NCBI GenBank assembly: GCA_031431125.1
Contig: JANPCX010000040.1
Location: forward strand, 1 to 64,000
Direction: 5' to 3'
Source: JANPCX01 sp031431125
Lineage (GTDB): Bacteria > Pseudomonadota > Gammaproteobacteria > Burkholderiales > Burkholderiaceae_C
DNA: 64,000 bases
The position numbers and the translations under genes are program-made. Below are positions 17,470 to 25,621 of the stretch, piece after piece. The notes under the pieces are model-generated. The model saw only the letters and a list, made by a program, of their open reading frames with translations, did no database searches and was not told the DNA's origin. Positions within the stretch are counted from its first letter, which is position 1. Every line of letters begins with the position of its first letter.

Positions 17470-18426
17470 TCACGCAGCTTGCAGCGCCATGATCATTTGA
17501 TCCAGCTTGCCCGCATCCACCGCAAATGCGCGGATGCCTTCGGCCAGCTTTTCGGTGGCCATGGCGTCTTCATTCAACGCGTAACGGAAGGAGGCTTCGT
17601 TGTAGGTGATGGCATGCATGGGGTCTTGGGCGGCGACCGCAGGATCAAGCGCACGGGAAAGCGGCGCTTCGTTGGCCTGCAAGCTGGCGAGCAACTCAGG
17701 GCTGATGGTGAGCAAATCGCAACCGGCCAGCGCGGTGATTTGCCCCACGTTGCGGAAACTCGCCCCCATCACCTCGGTGTCCACACCAAATTTCTTGTAG
17801 TAGGTGTAAATCTGGTGCACCGATTTCACACCGGGGTCATTGGCACCCGAACTTTGTGCTTCATCCCACTGGCTGCCCGCGGCCTTTTTGTACCAGTCGT
17901 AAATGCGGCCCACAAAGGGCGAAATCAACTGCACCTCGGCTTCGCCGCAGGCCACCGCTTGGCAAAAGGAGAACAACAAAGTGAGGTTGCAGTGAATGCC
18001 CTCGCGCTCCAACACCCGGGCTGCTTGAATGCCCTCCCAGGTGGCCGCCATTTTGATCAGCACGCGCTCACGCCCCCCCCCCGCAGCCTCGTACAGCGCG
18101 ATCAAGCGGTGCGCCCGCCCCACCGTAGCGGCCACGTCGAAACTCAGCCGTGCATCCACCTCGGTCGACACCCGGCCTGGCACCACTTTGAGAATCTCCA
18201 AGCCAAAACGAACCAGCACCTGGTCCACGATGCCATCCAGCCGCAACCCTTTGTGCCGCGCCACGGTATCCATCAGCAGCGGCGCGTAGTCGGGCTGTTG
18301 AACGGCTTTGAGGATGAGCGAGGGATTGGTCGTCGCATCACGTGGCGCAAAAGCCGCCAGTTGTTTGAAGTTGCCGGTATCGGCCACCACGGTGGTGAAC
18401 TGTTTGAGTTGGTCGAGTTGATTCAT
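17470..18426 (-). CDS. tal: Transaldolase
   Basis: 318 residues from ATG 18426 (MNQLDQLKQFTTVVADTG), matching TalB-type enzymes; an ATG four codons upstream is also possible. The Schiff-base lysine is in RVLIKMAATWEG, and DATTNPSLIL is the N-terminal signature. It transfers a dihydroxyacetone unit in the non-oxidative pentose phosphate pathway. A run of ten C on the plus strand (18073-18082, ten G in the coding strand) sits inside the gene, encoding AAGGGRER just before the active-site lysine. This is a likely replication-slippage point. Confidence 0.95.
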   Translation of the reverse strand: MNQLDQLKQFTTVVADTGNFKQLAAFAPRDATTNPSLILKAVQQPDYAPLLMDTVARHKGLRLDGIVDQVLVRFGLEILKVVPGRVSTEVDARLSFDVAATVGRAHRLIALYEAAGGGRERVLIKMAATWEGIQAARVLEREGIHCNLTLLFSFCQAVACGEAEVQLISPFVGRIYDWYKKAAGSQWDEAQSSGANDPGVKSVHQIYTYYKKFGVDTEVMGASFRNVGQITALAGCDLLTISPELLASLQANEAPLSRALDPAVAAQDPMHAITYNEASFRYALNEDAMATEKLAEGIRAFAVDAGKLDQMIMALQAA

Positions 18427-18602
18427 GAACACATCCAAATTTGAAGCGAGCAGCGCTGCACTGCATCTGCCATCGCAGGGTTCAAAGCATAGGACAAAGT
18501 CGCAACCGCGAGCGGTTTGACCGCACGCCTTTCCGGGTACGGGTACAGGCCCCGTGGCCTGTGCGGATTGACCAATCCAAGAAACCTCGGCATCATTGGG
18601 AC

Positions 18603-18617
18603 TGTAACTTAGTTACC
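18603..18617. promoter_or_regulatory. HexR-like operator upstream of zwf
   Basis: TGTAACTTAGTTACC is a near-perfect 15-base palindrome and closely matches the published HexR consensus TGTAATTAAATTACA from proteobacteria. It lies 38 bases before the zwf ATG, in the divergent region between tal-pgi and zwf-hexR. The hexR gene itself is two genes downstream, so local autoregulation is likely. Binding is inferred from the motif alone. Confidence 0.7.
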
Positions 18618-18655
18618 AACCACCCGTCCCTCTCACCTCTTCAACCTGACTCCCC

Positions 18656-20110
18656 ATGTCCTTCGACCTCGTTTTTTTCGGCGGTACCGGCGACCTCACT
18701 TGGCGCAAATTGATGCCTGCGCTTTTCCAGGCATTTCGCCACGGCAAGTTGCCACACGGTGGACGCATTTTGGCGGTGGCGCGTGACACGCAGAGTGACG
18801 AAAAGTACCGGGCCTGGCTGAAAGAACGTTTTCAGGATGTTGAAGGCGCGAAACGGCCCAGCGACGAAGAGTTTGCCCGTTTTGCGGAGTTGATCCACTA
18901 CCGGCGCATGGACCTGTCGCAGCCCACCGACTACGCTGGGCTCAAAGAATGGCTGGATGAGCGCGCCGCCGACACGGTGGTGCTCTACCTGGCCACCAGC
19001 CCGCACCTCTTCCCTCAAATTTGTGAGCAGCTGGGTGCGGTCGGCCTGAACTCGGAGCGCATTCGGGTGGTGCTGGAAAAGCCGCTGGGCCATGACCTGG
19101 CGAGTGCGCAAGAAATCAACCGCGTGGTGCGCTCGGTGTTCAAAGAGCAACAGGCGTTTCGCATCGACCACTACCTCGGCAAACCGTCGGTGCAAAACCT
19201 GATGGCGCTGCGTTTTGGCAATGCCTTGTTTGAGCCCCTGTGGCGACGCGAGAGCATTGCCAATATTCAAATCACGCTGGCCGAAGGCCTGGGCGTGGGC
19301 ACACGCGGTGATTTTTATGACCGCACCGGCGCGCTGCGCGACATGATTCAAAACCACGCGCTGCAGCTGCTCACCATGGTGGCCATGGAGCCGCCGTCGA
19401 GTTTTGACGCCGACGCCATCCGCGACGAAAAACTCAAGGTGCTGCGTTCACTCAAACCCTTCACTGCGGAGAGCGTCTCGCGGGACGTGGTGCGTGGGCA
19501 GTACCGCGCGGGCACGGCCCACGGCAAAGCGGTGCCTGGTTATTTGGAAGAAGTAAAGGTGCCGCCAGGAAGCCACTGCGAAACATTCGTAGCCCTGCGC
19601 ACCGAGGTGCAAAACTGGCGCTGGGCCGGTGTGCCGTTTTACTTGCGCACAGGCAAACGTTTGGCGGCGAGGGACTCGCAAATTGTCGTGAACTTTCGGC
19701 CCACACCGCACAACATTTTCCCTGGGCACAACCAACCCAACAAGCTGGTGATCAAACTGCAACCCGAAGACGGCTTGGAGTTGCACTTGCTGGCCGCCAA
19801 AGGCACCAGCCAGTCCGAAGCCTTGGCGCCGGTGTTCCTGGATTTGGACTTTGACAAAGCCTTTGCCGAGAACCGTGTCGGCGCTTATGAGCGCTTGCTC
19901 TTGGAAGCCATTGCTGGACGACTCAATTTGTTTGTGCGCAGCGACGAACAAGAACAAGCCTGGCGCTGGGTGGAACCCATCCTGCACGCCTGGCAGCGGG
20001 ACAACGAAGCGTCAGGTGGCCCACGGCCCTATGCCGCTGGCACGTGGGGCCCTGCTGCGGCCAGCGCACTGGTCGCACGCGATGGTTTTGCGTGGTCAGA
20101 AGAACAGTGA
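18656..20110 (+). CDS. zwf: Glucose-6-phosphate 1-dehydrogenase
   Basis: 484 residues. The nucleotide-binding motif is GGTGDLTWRKLMPAL (the common form is GASGDL), and the active-site block is RIDHYLGKPSVQNL, with proline where most members have glutamate after GK. It oxidises glucose-6-phosphate to 6-phosphogluconolactone with NADP, feeding the oxidative pentose phosphate or Entner-Doudoroff route. Neither pgl nor edd is next to it here. It is followed 7 bases later by hexR. Confidence 0.95.
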   Translation: MSFDLVFFGGTGDLTWRKLMPALFQAFRHGKLPHGGRILAVARDTQSDEKYRAWLKERFQDVEGAKRPSDEEFARFAELIHYRRMDLSQPTDYAGLKEWLDERAADTVVLYLATSPHLFPQICEQLGAVGLNSERIRVVLEKPLGHDLASAQEINRVVRSVFKEQQAFRIDHYLGKPSVQNLMALRFGNALFEPLWRRESIANIQITLAEGLGVGTRGDFYDRTGALRDMIQNHALQLLTMVAMEPPSSFDADAIRDEKLKVLRSLKPFTAESVSRDVVRGQYRAGTAHGKAVPGYLEEVKVPPGSHCETFVALRTEVQNWRWAGVPFYLRTGKRLAARDSQIVVNFRPTPHNIFPGHNQPNKLVIKLQPEDGLELHLLAAKGTSQSEALAPVFLDLDFDKAFAENRVGAYERLLLEAIAGRLNLFVRSDEQEQAWRWVEPILHAWQRDNEASGGPRPYAAGTWGPAAASALVARDGFAWSEEQ

Positions 20111-20117
20111 GTTGACC

Positions 20118-21026
20118 ATGTTGAACAAGACCACAGACATCGGCGAGGAGTTGACCGGCATGCTGGACCGCATCCGTGCATCCATCCCCGCGCTGCCGCC
20201 AGCCGAACAGCGCGTGGCCAAGCAGGTGTTGCTGGACCCCAGAACCTTTGCCAGTTTGCCCGTGGTGGAGTTGGCTGAACGCGCGCATGTGAGCAAACCC
20301 ACCGTGGTGCGTTTTTGCCGCAGTGTGGGCTACGACGGTTTGGCCGACTTCAAACGCAAACTCGCGGGCACAGTGAACGAGGGTGTGCCTTTTGTTCACC
20401 GGGCGGTGGACGAAGACGACAAATCAAGCGATGTGGTGGTCAAACTCATCGACAACGCGGTGTCGGCTTTTTTGAAATACCGCAACGACGCAGCCACCCA
20501 CGCGTTTGAGCGTGCCATCACGGCATTGGCCCTGGCCGGAAGCAGTGGCAGGCGCATCGAGTTTTACGGCGTCGGAAACTCGGGCATCGTGGCCCAAGAC
20601 GCACAGCACAAGTTTTTTCGCTTGGGGGTGAGTACACAGGCGATCAGCGACGGCCACATTCAAGTGATGAGCGCCACCATGCTGCAGCCCGGTGACTGCG
20701 CCGTCATCATCAGCAACTCGGGCCGCAGCCGCGACTTGTTGGATGCCGCCGAGATCGCCCGGCGCAAAGGTGCCACCACCATCGTGATCACCGCCAGCGG
20801 CTCGCCCCTGGCGCAAACCGTGCAAGGCAATCAACATGTGCTACTGGCCGTTGATCACCCGGAAGATTTTGACCGCTACAGCCCCATGGTGTCGCGCCTC
20901 TTGCATCTGATGGTGATCGACATATTGACCACGGCGGTGGCGCTGCGCCTGCCCAGCAATTTGCGGCCTATGCTGCAAGAAATCAAGAAGAACCTTCGCG
21001 CCAAACGTTACAGCGCGCCAAACTGA
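20118..21026 (+). CDS. hexR: HexR-type transcriptional regulator (RpiR family, HTH + SIS)
   Basis: 302 residues from ATG 20118. An N-terminal RpiR helix-turn-helix (VVELAERAHVSKPTVVRFCRSVGYDGLADFK) is followed by an SIS sugar-phosphate-binding domain (GVGNSGIVAQDA ... ISNSGRSRDLLDAA). HexR represses central carbohydrate genes and is released by 2-keto-3-deoxy-6-phosphogluconate. The position after zwf and the palindrome at 18603-18617 support this identity over other RpiR members. Earlier in-frame starts would overlap zwf and lack family similarity. Confidence 0.88.
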   Translation: MLNKTTDIGEELTGMLDRIRASIPALPPAEQRVAKQVLLDPRTFASLPVVELAERAHVSKPTVVRFCRSVGYDGLADFKRKLAGTVNEGVPFVHRAVDEDDKSSDVVVKLIDNAVSAFLKYRNDAATHAFERAITALALAGSSGRRIEFYGVGNSGIVAQDAQHKFFRLGVSTQAISDGHIQVMSATMLQPGDCAVIISNSGRSRDLLDAAEIARRKGATTIVITASGSPLAQTVQGNQHVLLAVDHPEDFDRYSPMVSRLLHLMVIDILTTAVALRLPSNLRPMLQEIKKNLRAKRYSAPN

Positions 21027-21029
21027 ACA

Positions 21030-21360
21030 AGCCTAGATTCGGCAGTTGGACGCGTCCGAGTGGGCTGTGATGTGGCGCGCTGGCAAGGCGAGACGACGGT
21101 GAGCACCGAGGGCGCACAGGTGCGAACGGCTCGTACCCGCAAGGCTGAGACCGGACACAAACAGTCCTTGAGGACTGTTTGTGCCTGACGAAGGCCAAAG
21201 CCTCTGGTTTTGGCGGAGCAACGCAGCCAGCGTGCAGCAGCGCGGCTCAATCGGATGTGTGGCGCTTTGACCCAAGCGGTGAAAGTGGTTTTAGGTTGAA
21301 ATGTCAGCACGCGTCCGTTGTTGCCAACAGACTAAAGCGGTCAACTGCCGGATCTAGGCT
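21030..21360. mobile_element. MITE-like element with 24-bp terminal inverted repeats
   Basis: The left end AGCCTAGATTCGGCAGTTGG (from 21030) and right end (21337-21360, ending GCCGGATCTAGGCT) are inverted repeats matching at about 21 of 24 bases. The roughly 330 bases between contain no gene. A perfect 12-bp stem with a TTGA loop lies inside: CACAAACAGTCC at 21156-21167 pairs with GGACTGTTTGTG at 21172-21183. The element fills the space between the convergent ends of hexR and mlaB, and its last base is the first base of the mlaB stop complement. CTAG occurs near both tips, which may be target sequence. Confidence 0.65.
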
Positions 21361-21647
21361 CACTGAGCGGCAGGCAGCAAACCCTCTAAACCATAAAGGG
21401 TCGCCAAAGCTTTGAGCTTGGGTGGGGCTTGAACCAACTCGCACAACTTGCCGGCGGCCTGGGCGCTGCGTTGACAAGCCAGCAGGACAGCCAATGCGGA
21501 GGAATCAAAGTGCGTCAACGCCGATGCATCAATACGCACCGGCGAGGGATGGGCCGCGATGGCCTGCTCCAGCCTTTGCGCGGTGGCGCTGGCCTCTTGC
21601 AGCGTCAGCGTGGTAGGCAGGGCCAGCAAGGGCGGGTTCGTCGTCAT
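21360..21647 (-). CDS. mlaB: STAS-domain protein of the Mla lipid transport system
   Basis: 95 residues forming one STAS domain, with the conserved segment DASALTHFDSSALAVLLACQR. In MlaB, STAS binds the MlaF ATPase and is needed for transporter assembly and activity. It is the last gene of the mlaFEDACB operon, 16 bases after mlaC. Its stop codon abuts the MITE-like element. Confidence 0.87.
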   Translation of the reverse strand: MTTNPPLLALPTTLTLQEASATAQRLEQAIAAHPSPVRIDASALTHFDSSALAVLLACQRSAQAAGKLCELVQAPPKLKALATLYGLEGLLPAAQ

Positions 21648-21663
21648 GGCGAGTTGCGTCGGC

Positions 21664-22302
21664 TTAGCTTTTGGCCGCAGGCGCGGCGGCCGCTTTGTTG
21701 CGCTCCACCAGTTTGGCGATCAGTCCATCAATACCGCCCGCGGAGATTTCCTGTGCAAAGCTGCTGCGGTAGTTGTCCACCAGCCAAATGCCCAGCACAT
21801 TCACGTCATAAATTTTCCAGCCACTCTCGGCTTTTTCCATGCGGTAGTCGAGCTGAATCGGCTCACCCTTGCCGCGCACTTCAGAACGAACCACGACCTC
21901 AGTATCGGTAGGGGATGAACGCTGCGGCTTCATTTCAATGGTTTGGTCTTTCACTTGCGCCAAAGCGCCAGAGTAAGTTCGCACCAACAGTGTTTTGAAT
22001 TCGTCTTGGAGTTTCGATTTTTGCTCAGGCGTGGCTTGCCGCCATGAACGGCCAACAGCCGAGGCAGTCATGCGCTGAAAGTTGACATGGGGCATCACCC
22101 GCGTCTCTACCAGTGCGATGACCTTCTGTACGTCACCGGCTTGAATGGATTTGTCGGCTTTCACGGCATCCAGAACACCAGTCGAAACCTCTTTGATCAG
22201 TGCGTCTGGCGCCTTATCGGCCTGGGCCCAAGCTGTCCCGGACAACATCAGCGCCAACAGCGTTGACAAAAAAACTCGGGGCAAACGTTGTAGAGCGGTC
22301 AT
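21664..22302 (-). CDS. mlaC: Periplasmic phospholipid-binding protein MlaC
   Basis: 212 residues with a signal peptide (cleavage after AWA, about residue 26). The mature part matches the MlaC/Ttg2D family: a conserved VMPHVNFQRMTASAVGRSW region and the later YDVNVLGIWLVDNYRSSF block. It shuttles phospholipid between the outer-membrane MlaA complex and the inner-membrane MlaFEDB transporter. A 118-base gap to mlaA may hold an extra promoter. Confidence 0.93.
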   Translation of the reverse strand: MTALQRLPRVFLSTLLALMLSGTAWAQADKAPDALIKEVSTGVLDAVKADKSIQAGDVQKVIALVETRVMPHVNFQRMTASAVGRSWRQATPEQKSKLQDEFKTLLVRTYSGALAQVKDQTIEMKPQRSSPTDTEVVVRSEVRGKGEPIQLDYRMEKAESGWKIYDVNVLGIWLVDNYRSSFAQEISAGGIDGLIAKLVERNKAAAAPAAKS

Positions 22303-22420
22303 CGTGTAGTCCTTTGCGGAAGATCAGTCATCAATCAGGTCGTTGAGCCCATGCGCTTGGGTCGCCGCACCAGCCCACAACGTGGGGCGGCGGCTATGGG
22401 CCGACAAGTCGGAGCAAAAA

Positions 22421-23182
22421 TTACTTCTTTGGTTCCGCCTCAGGTAAATCGTACCGTTCCTCGGCTTGCGGCGGCGGATTGCCATCAAAGACCAAACTCC
22501 GGCGGCGCTGAAGGTAGGCATCGCGTGTGAAGTTGTACTTGTCCAAAGCCACGTCGTCCAACATGCGGCTGGCGCCCAGCAAATTCGCCCGCAAATTCAC
22601 CACGCCCAAGGTTGTCAGCCCAGCCTTGGCGGCGGAGTCGTTGACGACCAGGTTGGGCGACACATAGGTGTCCAGCGGCAACGCGGAGGTGTCACGCAAG
22701 GTGGAAGGCCCGAACAAGGGCAGCACCACATAGGGCCCGCTGCCCACACCCCAATAACCAAGTGTTTGTCCAAAGTCCTCGCCTTGGCGATCCAGGCGCA
22801 TCTCGGTGGCAATGTCAAACAAGCCGCCGAAACCGAAAAAGGTGTTCGTCGTAACACGGAACATGTCACGTAGCCCGTTCTCCACTTTGCCTTGCAACAG
22901 GTTGTTTACAAACGACCAGGCGTCGCTGAAGTTGCCGAAAAAGTTGTCAACACCACGACGCGCGATGACAGGCACCACATTTTGGTAGGCGGTTGCAACC
23001 GGCTTGAGTACGGCGTTGTCTACCGCGTCGTTGAAACCGTAGACCTGCCGATTCCAACGCTCCCAAGGGTCGCGCGGATCGACACCCACATTCGCGCCAC
23101 CGGGCACTGTCGCGCACGCCTGCAAAAGCAAGAGCACGCCACTACAGGCCACGAGCCAACCGCGACGAACCCACGCACTCAT
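22421..23182 (-). CDS. mlaA: Outer-membrane lipoprotein MlaA (VacJ)
   Basis: 253 residues with the lipobox LLQAC (C23). The VacJ-family core is clear: DPWERWNRQVYGFNDAVD, then GVDNFFGNFSDAW and GPYVVLPLFGPST. It removes misplaced phospholipid from the outer leaflet and hands it to MlaC. In E. coli mlaA is unlinked, but here it lies within the operon, as is usual in beta-proteobacteria. It overlaps the mlaD stop by 4 bases. Confidence 0.94.
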   Translation of the reverse strand: MSAWVRRGWLVACSGVLLLLQACATVPGGANVGVDPRDPWERWNRQVYGFNDAVDNAVLKPVATAYQNVVPVIARRGVDNFFGNFSDAWSFVNNLLQGKVENGLRDMFRVTTNTFFGFGGLFDIATEMRLDRQGEDFGQTLGYWGVGSGPYVVLPLFGPSTLRDTSALPLDTYVSPNLVVNDSAAKAGLTTLGVVNLRANLLGASRMLDDVALDKYNFTRDAYLQRRRSLVFDGNPPPQAEERYDLPEAEPKK

Positions 23183-23685
23183 TTGCCCGCTCCGCTGGCA
23201 GGTGTCGCCGCTGGGGAGCTTCCGCCATCGGCAGCTTTGTTGAACAAGAACTGGCCGATCAGGTTTTCGAGCACGACCGCAGACTGGGTTTGACCTATGG
23301 TGTCACCTGGCGCAAAGTTCTTTTCGTCGCCACCAGCTTCAAGACCCACATACTGATCGCCCAACAAACCCGCCGTCAGAATTTTGGCCGACGAGTCACG
23401 CGGAAACTGCACTTTGCGGTTCAAATCCAAGCGCACCACGCCTTGGTAGGTTTGGGGATCGAGGTTGATAGAGACCACACGCCCTACGGTCACACCGGCG
23501 CTGCGCACCGGCGCGCGTACCTTGAGACCACCGATGTTGTCGAACTTGGCGATGAGTGTGTAGCTGTCGTCGTTGTTGAAACTGAAGCTGGCCAAGTTCG
23601 CTGCCTTCAGCGACAAAAACAGCACCCCCAGAATGCCCAACAGGACAAAAAGGCCCACCATCACTTCCACACTTTTTTTATTCAT
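23179..23685 (-). CDS. mlaD: MCE-domain phospholipid transport protein MlaD
   Basis: 168 residues from ATG 23685 (MNKKSVEVMVGLFVLLG). One N-terminal transmembrane helix (about 7-25) is followed by a single MCE domain (about 38-115), as in MlaD, which forms the hexameric periplasmic lipid channel of the transporter. The C-terminal tail is Ala/Ser/Gly-rich (GSSPAATPASGAGK). The 12 extra residues in the longer frame are not conserved. Confidence 0.93.
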   Translation of the reverse strand: MNKKSVEVMVGLFVLLGILGVLFLSLKAANLASFSFNNDDSYTLIAKFDNIGGLKVRAPVRSAGVTVGRVVSINLDPQTYQGVVRLDLNRKVQFPRDSSAKILTAGLLGDQYVGLEAGGDEKNFAPGDTIGQTQSAVVLENLIGQFLFNKAADGGSSPAATPASGAGK

Positions 23686-23717
23686 TGTGTATCCCTTGAA
23701 TCGACTCAGACCATGCC

Positions 23718-24500
23718 TCAAGGCGTTGAAAACATCAGGGCCGTGAGGATGAAGTCCATGCTCAGCACGCCCAACGAAGAAAACACCACAGTACGTGTGG
23801 TGGCATAAGCCACACCTTCTGGTGTGGCATCGGTCTCATACCCTTGATACAGGGCCACAAAAGTGCAAATCACACCAAATACAGCGCTCTTGACAATGCC
23901 GTTTCCGACGTCACGCCACACGTCAACCCGGCTTTGCATGATGGACCAAAAATTGCCCGAGTCCACGCCAATCAAACCGACCGCCACCACATAGGCACCC
24001 AGAATACCGATTGCAGAAAAAAGAATGGCCAAAATGGGCATGGAGAAAATGCCGGCGATGAAACGAGGGGCCAGCACCCGGCTTTTCGGATCAATGGCCA
24101 TCATCTCCATCGCCGCAAGCTGTTCACCGGCCTTCATCAATCCAATTTCTGCTGTTAGCGAGGTACCTGCTCGGCCAGCGAACAACAAGGCCGTCACGAC
24201 AGGCCCGAGCTCACGAACCAAGGACAGGTTGACGATCAACCCCAGCGACTCGACCGCGCCATAAGGTACCAGCGCGTAATACATCTGCAGCGCCAGTACA
24301 AAACCCACGGCCATGCCCGAGGCCAGAATAATCACCAGGGACAAATTCCCAATCGCGTGAATTTGTTTCACCACCAAGCTCGGCCTGCGCAAGCAAGCAG
24401 GAATGCTGCGCACCACGTCCATGAAAAAGAAGGCGTGGTGTCCCACCACCCCCAGCCATGTGATGACCGCACGGCCGAGCCAAGCCAAACCGTCTGTCAT
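23718..24500 (-). CDS. mlaE: Phospholipid ABC transporter permease MlaE
   Basis: 260 residues with several hydrophobic segments. Conserved family blocks are LVRELGPVVTALLFAGRAGTSLTAEIG, EQLAAMEMMAIDP and the C-terminal GYETDATPEGVAYATTRTVV. It is the inner-membrane permease of the Mla system. Its start overlaps the mlaF stop by 4 bases (24497-24500). Confidence 0.95.
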   Translation of the reverse strand: MTDGLAWLGRAVITWLGVVGHHAFFFMDVVRSIPACLRRPSLVVKQIHAIGNLSLVIILASGMAVGFVLALQMYYALVPYGAVESLGLIVNLSLVRELGPVVTALLFAGRAGTSLTAEIGLMKAGEQLAAMEMMAIDPKSRVLAPRFIAGIFSMPILAILFSAIGILGAYVVAVGLIGVDSGNFWSIMQSRVDVWRDVGNGIVKSAVFGVICTFVALYQGYETDATPEGVAYATTRTVVFSSLGVLSMDFILTALMFSTP

Positions 24501-25348
24501 GTCGTGCCTCCCGAGGACAGACCAAAATCTTCCGCCATGGGTTTGGCGGGATAGTGAAATTTCACCGGACCATCCGGTTCACCCCGCACAAACTGGCGCA
24601 CTTCGGGGTCGGTGGACGCCATCAACTCGGCCGGTGTCCCCTGGGCCACGATGCGCCCCGCAGGTGACGCCATCAGCACGACATGGTCGCTGATCGCCAT
24701 GCACTCGGGCACATCATGGGACACGAGCAGCGCGGTGGCGCCAGTCACGTCGGTGAGGGTGCGGATGAGTTTGGCGGCCACACCCATGGAGATCAGGTCA
24801 AGACCGGCAAAAGGCTCGTCGTACATGATGAGTTCGGGGTCTTGAACAATGGCGCGCGCCAAAGCAATACGCCGCGCCATGCCCCCAGAAACCTCACTGA
24901 TGCGTAACTGCGCTGCGCCGCGCAGCCCCACGGCATTGAGTTTCATCAACACCATATCGCGGACCATGGGCTCGGTCAGATCGGTGTGCTCGCGCAGCGG
25001 AAACGCCACGTTGTCAAACACCGACAGGTCGGTGAAGAGCGCACCAAACTGAAACAGCATGCCCAAACGACTGCGCAAACGGTACAGCTGCTCTTTATTG
25101 GTGGTGTCTATCACCTCACCATCAAACGTCACCGTGCCTTTGGTGGCGGGGTGAACGCCGCCGATCAAACGCAAGAGAGTGGTTTTTCCGCAGCCCGAGC
25201 CGCCCAAAATAGCGGTCACTTTGCCTCGTTGAAACTTCAACGACACATCGTTCAAGATGGTGCGGCCGCTGCCATAGGCAAAGGTGACATGGTCGATGTC
25301 AATCAGAACGTCAGACGGCGGTGTGGTGGGGTCGCTGGGCATGGACAC
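24497..25348 (-). CDS. mlaF: Phospholipid ABC transporter ATP-binding protein MlaF
   Basis: 283 residues. Walker A is GGSGCGKTT, the signature is SEVSGGMARR, Walker B is LIMYDEPFAGLD and the H-loop is LLVSHD. It powers MlaFEDB and is the first gene of the operon. About 146 bases lie between its start and the MITE-like element after gltD. Confidence 0.95.
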   Translation of the reverse strand: MSMPSDPTTPPSDVLIDIDHVTFAYGSGRTILNDVSLKFQRGKVTAILGGSGCGKTTLLRLIGGVHPATKGTVTFDGEVIDTTNKEQLYRLRSRLGMLFQFGALFTDLSVFDNVAFPLREHTDLTEPMVRDMVLMKLNAVGLRGAAQLRISEVSGGMARRIALARAIVQDPELIMYDEPFAGLDLISMGVAAKLIRTLTDVTGATALLVSHDVPECMAISDHVVLMASPAGRIVAQGTPAELMASTDPEVRQFVRGEPDGPVKFHYPAKPMAEDFGLSSGGTT

Positions 25349-25494
25349 TTTGTTGGGCTGAGACCTGCCAAGCCGCAGCCCGGCTTAGCGGGCGCGATTG
25401 TCGCACGCAGCAGCCCCGCTCGCTTGGGGTTACCTTAAGCCCTTGGAAGTGGATTGCAACAGTGGGTGCCGGTGATCGCTCAAGGGCTTACTTA

Positions 25495-25621
25495 GAACCT
25501 GTCCGTCAACAAGACAACCCTGCCTTGCGACGACAAAGCGATGCCTGCAAGGCGCAGTCCAGGGTCTTCCCCTGGGCAAGGGTTGCACCGGCGCAGGGCT
25601 GCCTGATGGACGGACAGATTC
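25495..25621. mobile_element. Short MITE-like element at the gltD stop codon, TTA target duplication
   Basis: Inverted ends GAACCTGTCCGTC (25495-25507) and GACGGACAGATTC (25609-25621) match at 12 of 13 bases. They bound about 127 bases without a gene. TTA flanks both sides (25492-25494 and 25622-25624), as a 3-base target duplication would. The right TTA is the complement of the gltD TAA stop, so insertion left the protein end intact. A 3-base TNA-type duplication and these ends recall IS5-family elements, but no transposase is present to confirm it. Confidence 0.65.

Noticed and set aside
16047..17492. 481-codon plus-strand frame
   Set aside because: Antisense of pgi, which is full length with its signature motifs.
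21156..21183. Perfect hairpin considered as a rho-independent terminator for hexR
   Set aside because: No T-run follows on either strand and it lies 130 bases past hexR; kept only as part of the element.
21008..21310. 100-codon minus-strand frame inside the MITE-like element
   Set aside because: Overlaps the terminal repeat and hairpin; no transposase motif; Arg/Ser-rich shadow.
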